Assembly (NCBI GenBank): GCA_019925795.1
Contig: CM034314.1
Location: 17,294,657 to 17,358,656 of the forward strand
Length of the DNA: 64,000 nucleotides
Direction: 5' to 3'
From: Dendrobium chrysotoxum
Taxonomy: Eukaryota > Streptophyta > Magnoliopsida > Asparagales > Orchidaceae
In this document: positions 36,501 to 51,500 of the stretch, in pieces
Numbering within the stretch: position 1 is the first letter of the stretch
How the letters are laid out: every line of letters begins with the position of its first letter
Translations under genes and position numbers: made by a program
Notes under the pieces: model-generated
What the model was told of the DNA's origin: nothing
The model's input: the letters and a program-made list of their open reading frames with translations, nothing else
Database searches by the model: none

Positions 36501-39500
36501 CTAGTAACCATCTATAACCACCCATAATTCTCACATACACACTAGCATGCTTGGCCCCTACTTGACTATGACTTAAGCTTAATACATTAAACACTAGTGA
36601 AGAAAAATACAATCTCTTGAAGTTCATATAACGCAAACAACACTACTTGAAGAAACACTTCCCTTCATTTAAATTAAAAAAAAAAAACGAAACCACCTAC
36701 AACCACCCCTCAATTCTCACATATACACTAGCATGGCCGGCCCCTATGTCTTGACCATGACTTAGGCTTAATATATTAAACACTTGCAAAACAAAATACA
36801 ATATCTTGAAGTCCATATAATACTAAAAACACCATACACATGAAAGTGCATAAAATTATTATACTAAATGCATAAAAATATATAATGATGTAAATCCTCA
36901 TATTTTCTTCATTGTGTGCTGATTGCCCTTGCTCTAGTGATAGAACCAAATCCATGTGCTCTTGCTCTTACTCTAGTGGTAGGATCACCTCCATGCGCTA
37001 CATTATTTCCCTTGGATGTCAAAAAGCTCTTCTCTAAAATGTTAATGTTCAAGTAGTCAATTGCCAAATCTGGTGCTAGCTTCTACAAAATCTCTCTAGT
37101 GAGTCAAATGTCCTCAGTGAGTGGTTTGTCTATCCACCTCACTAAGAATCTATAATCTTTAAGCTGGTCCTCCTCACATATGATGATGTGGTACACCTTG
37201 AAAAATGAATGTCGGTTTGACTCTGTCAAAGAATGAGTTTGGGTTTCTTCAAAAGAAGTATCCTATGCTTTTGGAGGTTGGTTAACTCCTTTATATGATA
37301 TAAAATCTTTCATATTAAAAGCTGAGTTGATAAACATATCTTTAGGCAAATTAATAGCATATGCATTAGTGTCAGTTTTCTTAATAATTTCGAAAGGCCC
37401 ATATGCTTTAGCTTGTAACTTTCTAACTAATGTGGAAGGATATCTCTTAGGAGAAATTCAAATTAACGCATGATTCCTAATGTTGAACTTTTAAAAGTTT
37501 TGTATTTATTTCTAGATTCAATATATTTTGTACTTGTAATTTCTAATTGATTCTTTACATTAACATGAAGGCTTTGAAAATCTTTTACAAATATAAATGC
37601 AGAATGAAAAAAATGCACATATGAGGATGCTAGCAAGAAGAATTGGCTTATTTGAATTACAATCATATATTATTTTCATAAAAGATGACACTCAAGTCAT
37701 ACTCATATTAAGCATAGTATTTTGAATTTGTTGATGTTTAGGTTGTATGTCTAATGTAGGTTTTTAGGATGGTGCCTAAAATAATGTGTGGAGTTTTCCT
37801 TACTATTATAGTTGCATTAAATGGATAGAGCTTAACATTTTTATCATTGAATAGAAATAAATAAGTGTTCTCTCTCCTAAAATATATGACATCTCTATCA
37901 AATAATCATGGTCTTCCTAAAAGTATATAGGCTATTTATTTGAAGTACATTGCACCATATATTCTCCACGTAGCTACCTATCTTAATGGATACTAAATAT
38001 TTTGATATGATGGGTAATGAAGTGTCATTCAACCAATTCGTTGTGTATGGCTTTGGATGGGGTTGTGTTTTAAGGTTAGCTCTTGAAAGTGTGTGTGGAC
38101 ACTACATTGATGGCGCTGCCCCCATCAATAACTAATTTGGATATTTTATTCTTACATTCAATAATGATGGAGAAAATACGTCTCATTCTCCAATCTTCAA
38201 TACTATCTGTTGTCAGTCATCTTTGGTGTTAAGGTCGATTTCTACATGCTGACCTATATTCTCATAAGATAAAGGGTATCATAACGGATTTTTGTACCTC
38301 ATTGTCAACTCTCTCTTATTTTACCTCTTTCTTATTATCATCTCATAATATAATTTTAGCTTTGCATTGATTTTGCATATGTCTCTTTTTGTGACACTTG
38401 AAGTAAACTATCTCTCTAGGCTTAGAAGATTTTTTTGGTGAAACTCTTATTTGGTTGGGTAGTAGAATATGTAGGTTCAGATTTAGCAGCAAATTTTTTG
38501 GCATAATATGTGGATGATTGAAAGGATTGATTTGACCCTTTAGATCTAGATGAAGAGGCTACCTTCTTATGCTTTTCTAAGAGCAAAGCATAATGAAAGG
38601 CATCCTTAGCGGTCTAAGGGACTTGTAACTCAACCTCATATCGTATCTCACTCTTAAGACCAATAGCAAACTTATTGGCTAAATGCCATTCCCGATCTAT
38701 GCAATTAGTCATAGCTACTAAATCCTTAAATATGTTCATATATTCTGTCACTTGCATATTGTCTTGCCTAAGGGTCATCACCTATTCTTGTAGCTTCTTG
38801 TCATAGCTTCTAGGACAGTAATTAGTCCGTAGCATTTCTTCTATCTTTACCTAAGTAAGATGGTGTCTTCCTAATCTTTCTTCCTTAAGGAAGACATTGG
38901 TTCAATAAATTTTTGCATGACCTATGAGTTTCATTTTAACAAGGATAGTTCTTTGATAGCCATCTATTTGGTACTAATCAAAGAATTCATCCATTTGTGT
39001 GTCAATCTAAGAACCTGTTGGGGTCATAGACTCCATCATAAGTAGGGACATCTATCTTAACTTTCTTGATGGGTTCAAATAAGGTCTCTTGATTTATGGG
39101 GTGGCCATTCCTATGGTTGTTCCTATATGGTTGTCTTCTGTGATGAATTGGCTCCCTAGAAATTTTCATGAAGTCTTCCATTATTTTAGGATTTGGTGCT
39201 AATGGATGAGTTTATATCCTAACATTTAGGTTTTGAACTTGGGTGATTAGGTTGCTAATAAACTTTTGAAGCATTTTAATCTTTTCATTATTTTGTAAAA
39301 ATTGCAAGTGTAATTCATTTATCCTTCTATTGGTATTATCTAGTTGATCATGACTAGAAGACTTTGGAGTCATGATTGAATATTTAATGTTATGATTTAA
39401 AAAATGTTATGAATTTTTCAAATATGAAATACTTGCTGATTTAACTAAAATAAATGTAAATGATTTTTTAAAAAATATTTTGAACCTTCGCACAATGTAA

Positions 39501-42500
39501 ATTACTAGTAGAAGCAACAAAGGCAAAGCAACTTAACTAGTTTAAGACAAAACTCGTAAGTGTTCAAACTAAATTTCCTTATGTTAATTGGAATCAAATG
39601 TAGGGTTTATTTTCTTTACTTGGAACACTCGCTCTCTGATTTAGGGTTCTCTTAAGTCAATTAGGTTTGATAGATTTAATGTTAATGGCTAGGTTTAACT
39701 GTAGTAGAGGCAACTAGTTGGCAATAATGCAATAGTCCAAAAATTTGCATCAAACAATTTATCTACCACAATTGATTGCAATGGAAGATAAAATACCATT
39801 AAAGTAACCAAAGTCCAACATTACAAAGATTATCTCTTGGAGAATTTAAATCCACTCTTTTCACCTCTCCAAGCTTCTCACTTTCTTCGTGTCCATCTTT
39901 CAATGCAAGTGATGTCCACCAATTACCCAAGCTTTGATACCAGAAAGTGATGAGGATTGATGGTGGGATTTAGATCACTGATGTGATCAATTGGTGGATG
40001 AAGACTCTTCTAAGATAATTAAAAGAGTAATACTTAATTTGGTGGAGTTAATCTAAATAACGGGTCAAGTTTATAAAGTGGATGGTAGGCCAACACTTCC
40101 TTGCAATTTGTCTAGAACGGGAAACACAATCTTCTACCTAATTTTTCTTTCTGTTCAAAACTTTAAAAATAATGAATTTTGGACTTGATTTGTAGGCGAG
40201 GATATTTACTTTAATTTTGGAGATTTTGGTAAGGAATGAATAGGATTTGGTAGGTTTAATGTGCTCTGGAAGTGGTGTTGGTCAATTCTGACCAAGGTTG
40301 GCAATTTGAATGGGGTTTTCTATGGATCATGTGGAATTCAAAAATTTCATTTGGAATAGTTTAAGGACTTCCCCAAGATGATGTTTGAAAGGTTTGAGCT
40401 TTTATGGAGTTTTAATATTTTTTTGTTGACTGAAAACATGTTACAGAACTGGAACAACAAACAAGAAGTTATACGAAGGTTGAATCTCCAGAATTTTGAC
40501 TAGAACAACCCTAAATAAATTTAGGGTTATTGAAGTATAGGATATGTGCTAAAGATCTTGAGATTTTGTTGGAGTTTTATGAGGTTTAGGTTGGTCAAAT
40601 GTTTGCTGGAGTGGAATTAGTCCAACAAAACCATAATTTGTCCGACACTTAAAATGGGTATTTGACTTGGATTTTGAGGTAGGGAAAATGATTGAATTTT
40701 CTTAAAATGGAGTACAAATAGTAGAACACAATGATAGAAGATTACAGTTTATGCAATTTTTTATAATCAAGCTGATTTTATAGGAATCTTAGAGCTTCTC
40801 ACTCTAGAATTCTTCTTTTCTCTCTATCTCTTTGTTCTTTTTCGTTCAATATTCTCAATATAATTTGATGCAACATCAAGACAAATGTCAATGACAACAT
40901 CACAAACTAAGGCTCACATTCAGAATTTGGGTAGTCATAATTGCAAAACTCTCCATGCAAGCTCATGAACATCCCATAATACTTTTAAAATCATGGGAGA
41001 ATGCTTTAAAAGCTTAATTTAAGGCCCCTTAATGAGTAGGTGGACCATACAAGTCAAGAAGACAAAGATTTTCATAGATTGATTGATTTCATAACCACTC
41101 TACTTGTCATTTGTGGATAATCTGAATTTTCATCTATTTGGAAGCTTTTAATTTAATTTAATTTAATTTAATTTCTTTTATTTTCTTTCTTTTAGTATTA
41201 GATATATCATCAATCCATGCAATTATATTTTATTGTCTTCTAAGACTTTCCAAAGTTGTTTAGGCTTGAAAAAGACCTATAAATAGGACCTTGCTTTGTA
41301 CTTCTGATTGATTGAATAAAAAATATTTTGTGCTTGTGCAAATTTCATGTGAAAAGGCTTGATGACTGTTTTACTCATTGGTGAAGCTTAGTGGCTGATC
41401 CTCTAGGATTTTGGTGAGTTCTTAGTTATTTTTTCTTATCATTTTTCCTTCTATTTTCCGACACAATTTTCATTCCCCTACTTAGCCTCAAGCTTAGCAT
41501 CCCTTAACCCCTAAACATATCCAAACTCTTCTAAATAGCCACACACATCTCTCGTAACCTTCAAAGACCTCAACTCCCTAAAAACCCTAATATACCATAA
41601 CTAAAGTTTTAATATAAAGAGGCAATTTCCTACTGTGAGAACCAAGTTAAAAGTTTCATAGCTTCTTAACCACTAATCTAAAATTCATAAAAAACACTAC
41701 AATTAGTTCCATAACATCCTGAACCTTTGATATGGAGTTTCTTATTAACTTTCTCCAAGGAAAATCTATCTTTTTGGAGCATAGAATAAATGTTTTAGAC
41801 CCGAATCTGTCCAAAAATCTGAATTCAAGCTTCATCACTACCCAAATAACCATTTCATCATCACTCTAAGATAACACCTATCAAGTTGTTGCCTTCACTA
41901 TAAAGATCCCCTTGATACGACATCACTTTTAATATTAGAGTCAAGAGATCTAAAGAATTAAAGACTTAGGAGCTTGAAGGCACACGTCGCTCGCTGCAAA
42001 AGCTAGAAATTTTTGCAATAGGATTTGATTTTTTTAAGAATGGAAGAACTTGGGGAATACCCACCACCATATCACATTAGTATCAGATATTTTTGGTGAA
42101 GAATTGAGTTAATTTAAGTTGTTGTCCTTGGTGTTGGTTTAGCTTTTGGATATAGCTTGATTGCCCTTTTCTTTGGGATAGTTATGTAGCTAGTTTCCCA
42201 TAAAATAATAATTAAACCCATGTCCAAATTACCACCTTTGGATAATTCATGAGTTTTCCCCTTCCATCTTACCATATTGATGCGGATATCCAACCGTCCA
42301 TGCCTATTTGAGGAGGAGCTGAAGATCGACGGCCGTGATCGTCTCACGTTATCTTAATTTATTACTTGTAATTTTTATTTATTTATGCATTTTCCATTTT
42401 TACCCTCACTTGAGGGAGTAGTCCTATGTAAGCCCTAGGGGCATGTTTGCCTTTTTGAGTTTCTTTCATCTTGAGGCCTATATATAGAGGCCCTTGCTCT

Positions 42501-45500
42501 TGTATTAGGCATGATGGATTATTAATTAAAAAAAAATTGGAGCCTTTGTCTTGATCTTTGTGTGAGTTCTGGAGAGGAGAAGTCCTATGGGAGGACAACC
42601 TTATTTCCACCAGCCGTAGGATGGGTCCGGGCTCGTGGGTTGAAGTCCCTCGGGGAGGGCAACGTAGTACCCACCAGCCGCAGGAAGAGTCCGGGCTCGT
42701 GGTTTGTATCGGTTTTATTTTATTTTTCTTTGTTCTTCGTCCTCTCATCTCTAGTCTCCACCATTCACCATCCATTTTGTTTTATTTTGTTTGATTTTGG
42801 TTAACTTTTCTTTTGGATCAAACATCAACCCCTCCACAAGTCCTAACCGCTGGCCAAATCCCTCCATAGCCGCCGGCCATAAACCACCCAAGCCCCACCC
42901 TTCGGCTCTCCCATCACATGCCCCCCCTTCCAATTCCCTCTAAACTCCTTTTTTTCCTAAAATAGATTTATTTTAATTTGAAAATTATTTGATTTCAAAA
43001 TTCAAAAGAATTTGAAATTCAAAAAACCTTCCTAATTAAATTTTCTAACTTTGGAAAGCTATTTAATTAATAATCAATCTAAAATCTGAAATTGATTATT
43101 TAATTAATTCAAACCCCCAAATACATTGCATCTAGACACCCCCACCCCTTTCTCTCTCCTAATCGAAATCCCCCTTGGTCCCACCTCCTTTAATTCCTTC
43201 CATAAGGAAGCCTTCTCATTTGGAATTAATTCAAATCATTTAATTTCCCTCCACCCATCAAATCCAATTTGCCATAACAATTGCTCCCCTTAAAGCAACC
43301 ATTATTTCCCCATTAATCCACATTAAATCTTGCCCTAATTAGCTTACCAATTAAGGCAAGGATTTAATTCCAGATTTCTGAAATTAAGTCCATATTTTGA
43401 ATTAAAATTCCCTACTCTTCTAATACTTAACATCTGGAATTAAAAGCACTTCCCCTTCATCCACATAGTTGGCCTTACCCTTCCAACCTCCTCCTCCCTC
43501 AAGAGGGGACCTCCCGTTCTACATCACATATTCTCCATCATATTGGCATGAGCAAAGAAGATTCACTCATGTGCATGCGATGATGGATTTGGTGATCCAT
43601 TTTTCTTGTTGGAATAACTTTGGTGAGTTTACCTAAAGTTGCATTATGGTGTTCTTTTCTTGTTCTCTTTGGCTTCTTTTTTCAATATTTTGAGAAAAAT
43701 TCTTTTCTCAACTCCATTCATTATGCATATTTCTTTGGTTTGGTGACCTAGATTACACCTTTTGATAGAATTGATTTGATTTTATATAATTTTTTCTTTT
43801 ATTGAACAAAGAAATGGTTATGAAGCTACTATTATATATTTCTTTATTGCATAAATTTTTTTATTCAGTTGCATTTATATTTTTTCCCCATTAGTATTAT
43901 TTAACTCTTGAGGAGAATAGTTGTTGAAGAAGAGGAAAGTTAATGCATCACCAAGACAAAGGTCAATGACAATATCAAAAACTAAGGCTCATTGTTAGAA
44001 TTTGGGCAGTCATCATGCAAAACTCTTTATGCAAACCTATGAATATCCCATAATATTTTTAAAATCATGGGAGAATGGTTTAAAAGCTTAATTTAAGGCC
44101 CCTTGATGGGTAGGTTGGCCATACAAGTAAAAAAAGCAAAGATATTTATGAATTAGTTGATTTCAAGACCACCCTACTTGTCATTTATGGACAATCCAAA
44201 TTTTCATAAATTTGGAAGCTTTTAATTTAATTTAATTTAATTATTTTAGTATTATATATGCCATCAATTCATATAATAGTATTTTATTGGCTCCTAAGGC
44301 TTTCCAAAGTTGTCTAAGCTTGAAAAAAGTCTATAAATATGACTTTACTTTGTACTTTTGATTAATTGAATAAAAAATCTTTTTTGCTTGTGCAAATTTC
44401 ATGTGAAAAGACATGATGGCTGTTCTCATTGGTGAAGTTTGGTGGCTGATCTTCTAGGGCTTTGGTGAGTCATTTGTTATCTCTTTTATCATTTTTTCTC
44501 CTCTTTCCTGACATATTTTTCATCTCCTCTACTTAATCTCAAGATTAGCATCCCTTATCCTCTAAACATATCTAAACTCTTCAAAACTCTCATAAATAGC
44601 CATATACATCTCTCAAAACCTTCAAAAGCCTAACTCCCTAAGAATCCTAATATACTATAGCTAAAGTTCTAATATAAAGAAGTAATTTCCTACTGTGAGA
44701 AACCAAGTTAAAAGTTTTATAACTTCTCAACTACTAATCCAAAATCCATAAAAACACCACCATTAGTTCCCTAACATCCCAAGCCTTTGATATGGAGTTT
44801 CTTATTATTTTTCTTCTAGGAAAAACCATCTTTTTGGAGCATAGAAGTTTCATACCCAAATCTGTACAAAAACCTGAATTCAAGCTTCACCATCACCAAA
44901 ATAATCATTCTATCACCACCCTAAGAGGACACCAATCAAGTTGCTGCCTTCACCATAAAGATACCATTGACACTACTTTTTTTTTTGCACAAGCAAAAAG
45001 TAATTTTTATTCAATCAATCAAAATTATAAAGCAAAGTTCTATTGATAGGCCTTTTTCAAGCCTAGACAACTTTGGAAAGCCTTAGAAGCCAATAAAATA
45101 TTATTACATGGATTGATGATATATCCTAATACTAAAATAAAGAAAATAAAATAAATAAAATAAAATTAAAAGCTTCCAAATATATGAAAATTTGGATTGT
45201 CCACAAATGTCTAGTAGAGTGGCCTTGAAATTAATCAATTTATGAAGATCTTTGTCTTTTTGACTTGTATGACCGACCTATCCATCAAAGGGCCTTAAAT
45301 TAAGTTTTTAAATCATTCTCCTATGATTTTAAAAGTATTATGGGATGTTCATGGGTTTGCATAGGGAGTTTTGCATGATGACTGCCCAATTTCTAATGAT
45401 GAGCCTTAGTTTGTGATATTGTCATTGACCTTTCTTGGTGTTGCATCACAATTGGGTGTGATTCATGGACGGTTATGGATTCAACAATTAGATACTAACT

Positions 45501-48500
45501 TAATATGTCTGAATGTCTGATAAAGAGTTCCTGATTTTAAAAATAATAAACACAATCAATAGCACATAAACAAGTGGAAGAAGAGAGCTAAATGAGAAAG
45601 TTGGATGAGATTGAGAGAGCGTAGAGTGTTGGGGAATTGGGGGAGGGGTTAATATGAAAATGAGGGAGGGGAGAAGTCTTTCATTTGACCGATGACTTCC
45701 CCCTCTATTAGTAAAATGCATATTAAATGCTGCCCTACCGATCATCCTTCAAATTAAAGGTTGGTCAGTGTGGCAGCCTTTAATTAGTCCCATGTTGATT
45801 AGTTGGACTGACTTGAATGTTGGGTCAGCCCTGACCCGTTGGTGTGGGAGATGGGCTGGGTCATGAGGATAAATCGTCGGTCAAGGAAGATTTTTCCTTC
45901 CTTTTGATGGGTGATTTTTGGTTGCACATGATGGGGCAAAACAATACTCATTTCTTAATTTCTTAATAAGAAATTGGTTTTTATAGAAAATATTTTAATA
46001 TCCTTTAAAATTTTGTTTGGTTAAATGCCCACTTTTTTTCCAAATGCATTCCGCAGATCATTTAGACTTTTTGAATTGCCATACTTGTCATTTCTCATTA
46101 GATACTTGTCATGAAGGATGTCATAAACCAATCAAAGTTGTAATTGGCAAGCAGTGTTTTTTTTGTGGTTCAGCATTTATATATATATATAAGGGCTATC
46201 TTTAACTGTGGTTCGTTTTGCCGTATCAATTTTATTAGGACTTTATTATATTTTGAGTGGTGCTCTTCACACCCATTCTGCCTTGACCGGCCTAAAACTG
46301 TGGTCAATCAAAATTGCACTAGAATCTTGGTCGGCCATTAGTTTTAAGGTTTGAGGGGACCTGAATTTGTGGAGTATTAATCTCATTTTTTAAAAGCTTG
46401 TTCTACTATATTTTCCTATTCACTTTTTTTTTTCCAAATGTATTTCATTATGAAAAGAAAAATATTTTGTGGATCGAATTTTTTGGTGTTTCTTTCAATG
46501 CTGTTTAAAAATAATGTGAATTATTACTTGCAGATTATTAGAGATTATTTGAATGATGAAGTTATATATTGCTAATATTAAGAAATCTAGATCCTTGGAT
46601 TTGCATATGGTGGACCTTTTGGGCATTTCCTGCACAAGCTTTTGGATAAATTATTCAAGGGGAAGAAAGATAACAAAACGGTTGCAAAAAAGGTATGGTT
46701 GCGATCTTGAGTTTTATCTTTAAGGTTGGCTTTTGTAACGGTTGTAGGAATAACAAGATATGATTTACTGATATCAGCATGATAAAAGTATTAAGCGAGC
46801 TTATCCTTCTGTAGGAGTGCTGGAAGTGATCGTCCCCTAATGTAAGGCATGTCCAGCAATTGTACGAACACAAACTAGGTGTGCCATAAAGAGCATTTAG
46901 GGAATTTTCTGTGCAACAATATTATGTTTTTCCTATAGATTTGAAGTTCTATGAAATTCAAGCATCCTGGATCTATTTTATAGAAGAGTGGAGAGATAGA
47001 TGTGGATATTACTTGTACAGTTAAAATTTTGTATTTTAGATTGTGCCACAAAAAAAAAGGATAATAAATATGCAATTAAGCCAGCTATGCTGTATGGATC
47101 CAAATATTGGGTAATAGCCAAATTGAGCATGACAGAAATGAGAATATTCAGATAGATGCGTGTAAAACTAGGAACATTAGAGCGATGAATGATTATATTA
47201 GACAGATGGTTAGAGTAACATTTATTGAGGATGAGGCATTGCATAATAATTTTAGGTGGTTTGGACATGTACAAATAAAGGTAGAAAATGCATCTCTAAG
47301 ATGGGTAGATAAAATTAGTGTTGAATGATTAGGAGGAAAGAAGGTTATAACAAACGTAACCTGAATAAAAATTGTGCAATTTTTTTTTTTGCATAACAGA
47401 AGAACACCTATTACAACGTTTAGTATGAAGGGCTTCATAATGGCTATTATAAAACTGAACCTAAATAATTGGATTAATGCTAGTTGAGATGATGATGATC
47501 TAAATCTGGCTAACTTGGTTTCAAAATGAATTATTTACCCGAAAGATTCAAATTTTTGTTCTGTTTTTTTTGCAGGTTTTGCTGGAACAGCTGACATCCT
47601 CACCTTGGAACAATTTCCTCTTCTTGCTATACTACGGTTTGATTGTTGAGGGTATGCTTTTTGGGCCAATGCATTTACACACCCTACATGATAGTTGCCT
47701 AAGATAAGTTAGTACTGAAATGCTGGCACACAAATTTTCAGTATGCAAAACATGGCGTTGACATGTAGGTGTTTTATTTTCTTGGTTTTTCTCCAATATT
47801 GACATCAATCTCCTCCATAGAAAGCTACTACTACTAAGATTGAAAACACCAGCTCCTCCTAAAACTGTTACTGAAACACAGAGACAATGTTTGAAAAGTT
47901 ATCTTGATTAAATCAATTCATTTTTTGAATGATGTGCATTTGTGGTTTTATCCTAAAATTTCTTTATATGAACTATATTTTCTATTGAGTCAACTTTCTG
48001 CATTTTTGTTTCTAACTCCATAGCTTTTCCGGCTGCTAATAATCATTTTAACTCATTGTTGCTTGTTCAAGTATGTAAACTGGACTAGAAGAATCAAATC
48101 TGATGGCTTTTGATATGCCAATCCATTTGTTTTACAGTTAATATTTTGCTTTTTCAAGTCTTTAACAATAAATGTAGAATATCATGTGTTTTGTCTTGAT
48201 GACCTTTGTTTAGCATCTCTCTTTGTTTGGGAAATTGGGCCTGAAATTACTATGATCAAATTAGAAGAGCTTACTGGTGAAATATTAATTTCAAATTCCA
48301 AGTAAAATTGCATCTTTTACAATTAGAGGGAAAAGAGCTGTACTTGACCTTTTGAAATCTTTTGAGGTTTATAAGTTCACACCTGGATGACCAAGAAAAA
48401 CCCAGCGGCATAATGAAAAGACTAGGGGCACTACAGAAAAAGTAACAATCCACAAAGAATATAGAATTATCTACCATAAGACAAATAGTGCACTATGTCC

Positions 48501-51500
48501 ACCAACAGAACAATTAGAGCACTAGTCCTCAATCAGTCCTACATGCTTCCCGGAGACAATCTGAAATATTGGTGGGAAAAGGGTGAGTTTTGACTAACTC
48601 AAGTGGAGATAAGTAACTGTTAGGAAAATAACTTAGCGAGGCATTTGGATGATATTATTCCACAAGGCTCAATAATCACATGCATGATCGAGTAAGAGAA
48701 TCCAGAAGAAACAAGTCAAGAAGAAAAGCGGAACCATATGCTTCAATGCTAATATCAATCTAGTAGCTGTCCATATGGATTATCAACATAACTGGGATGG
48801 CTGATGCTACTATCAAATATCAAATTAAACCCCACGTAGGGCAAGTTTGCTTTGTTATTAGTGTCCAGAAGTAATTGTATCCCACTTCATGAATTGAGCT
48901 CAATCATTTGTTTGGTTATGGAAGTGAGTTCTTATTCTTATAACTCTCCTTCAAAATAAAATAAGAAGTTTCAATCTATAGGGCTAGATAATCAAATTCA
49001 ATTTGCCTTTTTTTAACCTTTTAATAACAATAAAATAGTAATAATCTAATGGAATGATGGGCTAGAATATTACTTTTATCTATAATAATAACAATAATAA
49101 AAATAAATTAGTGCGATGATAGGTAAAAATGAAACTTGTTGTAGTATAATCAAACACAAGAACTTCACAAGAAGTGAGACCCTATAAAACTGTGGGCTCC
49201 GAAAATTCGGCTCCGGCCTCCACCCGTTTTGTTTCTTCGGGGGAGGTTTTAACGGAATTAAGTTTCGGGGTAAATTTTGGAAGGCAGATGGGTTTGTAGA
49301 TAAGACACTACCCAGAGATTTCGCCCTCATTTTGCGAGGACTTTATGATCTGAGTTCTGGTTTCCTATAGGCGCAAGCCCCTATAGTTAATTACCCCTCC
49401 CGGTAACGAGAGAGAACTTTCGATTAAGGCTAGTCATCAATCAGATGCGTACGAAATACGCGCTATCTGGCACATAGTAACAGTAAGGGTTCAGGATGTT
49501 GAAAGTTTGAATATTTGATATTTAAAATTGAAAGTTCACCATTTTGCACTTAAAGCGGATGGTGGGGGAATGGATGATAGACCCGATCAAGATCCCATGG
49601 TTCCGTCGTCCCGGGCTATCATGGTCCCTGGTTTACTTAGTCAGAGGAGGTAGTCGACCCAACCTGACAGAAGAGTCCTTGTCGGCAACCATGGGTTGCT
49701 TCGTCCAAGGGTACCTTGTAGACCTGGGATGAATGTTTGTCTAAGAGGACAAATTTGAATCTACCTTAGCTAACAGAGGGCTTTGTGCCCTATCGATCAT
49801 ATACTATTGATTCATATCTCATGGATTTGATGCCATTAGGGAGCATACGGGCTCTGGCCATAACCATAATATAATGATGCCATTTGGCGGCAACCACCTG
49901 GTTCAGAGGGCCCTGAGTCATAACCGTTTATCCTGCAGTGCCATTCGGCGGCGAAATTGCCGGTTAGAGGACTCGTACCACGTCCTTGCTGGCAGGAGAT
50001 TGTTTGAGAATGGATCCTAGTGATATTTTCGACTAGGCATTAGCTCTTTGGGAGCTGCAGTTATTTTCAGATTTGTCCACCTCGGCAAACTGTTGCGGAG
50101 GGTGGATGGGTTTTGCTTTAAGTGTTTGATGATTGGATTTCAATTTTTAAATATTTTGGAATTAGGGATTTTGGGATTGTTTGGAGTTTGGAGTTTTGGA
50201 TTTTATGTGAGTTTGGGTGGTATTTTAAAATATTTGAAATGGACCCCTCCGGTTGATATTTTCATTCAACATGGCCATCATCGGGGTGTATGGGGTTTGC
50301 ATTTGTAGATTGAACCTTATCGACTTTATCAAGTTGTCGACAGAGGATCGGGTTTCGTAGGCTTCAGACCTTTGTAAGTGAATTCTCTTGATTGTAGGCC
50401 TTGAAGGCCTAATATGAACGTATAAAATAAATATCTCGATCGACATCACGATCGTATATTTATTTAATGATTCGAGCCGTGTCAACTCCTATCTACCCGC
50501 ATAGGAGGATCGGACTTGAACTTGGGTTCACTTATTAACCCGCGCAGCATCCCTAGACGTCACGTGTGTACCAATAACATGCTCGCCAGGGCCCATGCGG
50601 GTGTATTATACATCCCCTTTTGTGTACCTACGTGTATACAAACTATGGTGCATGTGTGGGGGCATTCTTGGAATATTTGTAAACGCCTTTTGTCTGCTCG
50701 TATGGGTGTTGCAGATCCAGTGGCGTAGTGTAGCAGCTTGTGGATTAAATTGTTTGCCGCTTTGTACAGGTAGACTGTCGTGCACTACTCATCACTTTCT
50801 GTCAGTGGATTACAGTGCACTAACGAATCTCCTGCTTTTATTTGTAGATATTGCATTCATCACAAACTTCTACGATGGCTCGTAGATGGTACTTTACATG
50901 AGAGGATTCCTACGATGGTTCGTAGGTATTTGAATATGCTGAAGCCTTATATCATTGCTTACGGAGAACATATGTACTTGTATCCATAGAGGATTTACTG
51001 CACTTACTACGTATCCACTATTATTATCCACAAGCAATTTCAGTGGTCATCGTAGCTCACAAGGAATGGTTGTATTCTTTTACAAGTGAATCGATCTCAA
51101 CCGTAGGGATATCACAACCTTAGCTACATACCTCTTGAGTGTATTTATCTTCCACTAGATGATTGTTGGCTATAGAGATGCTAGGGTATCCATGCTACAA
51201 CAACTCGTAGGTACTGTATGTTATCTTTGTTTGTAGGCAATATACTTGTTTGTATCTTGATGTTGACTTATGAGGATGCTAGAATATTCTTGCTACAAGG
51301 GTTTGCAGGTGCTTGTATCTATTGCATATCAGTTGTTGTATCAACTGATAGTTCCCTTCATTAGGGCTTTTGCTCTTCAATATACAAGCTCATTAGCAGA
51401 TTGATATGAACACTTGCGGATTTCATGTTGGATATACATAAATCAAGGATCCTGTAGCATATCTATTCTTTTCATTCGAAAGTAGACTGTTATATGCTCA

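Larger units (their letters stand above)
35423..40865 (-). mobile_element. Internally deleted Ty3/gypsy element
   Basis: Direct repeats start TGATGAGG at 35423 and 39948, and similarity is traceable to about 36250 and 40760 respectively. They are diverged LTRs. Next to the right LTR, on the minus strand, TCTGGTATCAAAGCTTGGG (39926-39944) is a tRNA-Met-type PBS, so the element runs on the minus strand. The inside holds gag, zinc knuckle, protease and the integrase tail, but RT, RNase H and the integrase core are missing. The right outer limit is taken as the start of the next LTR element and is uncertain. Confidence 0.8.

Noticed and set aside
42383..42804. ORFs of 78-130 codons inside the non-coding LTR element
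   Set aside because: They overlap on both strands across a short duplication and match no retrotransposon protein.
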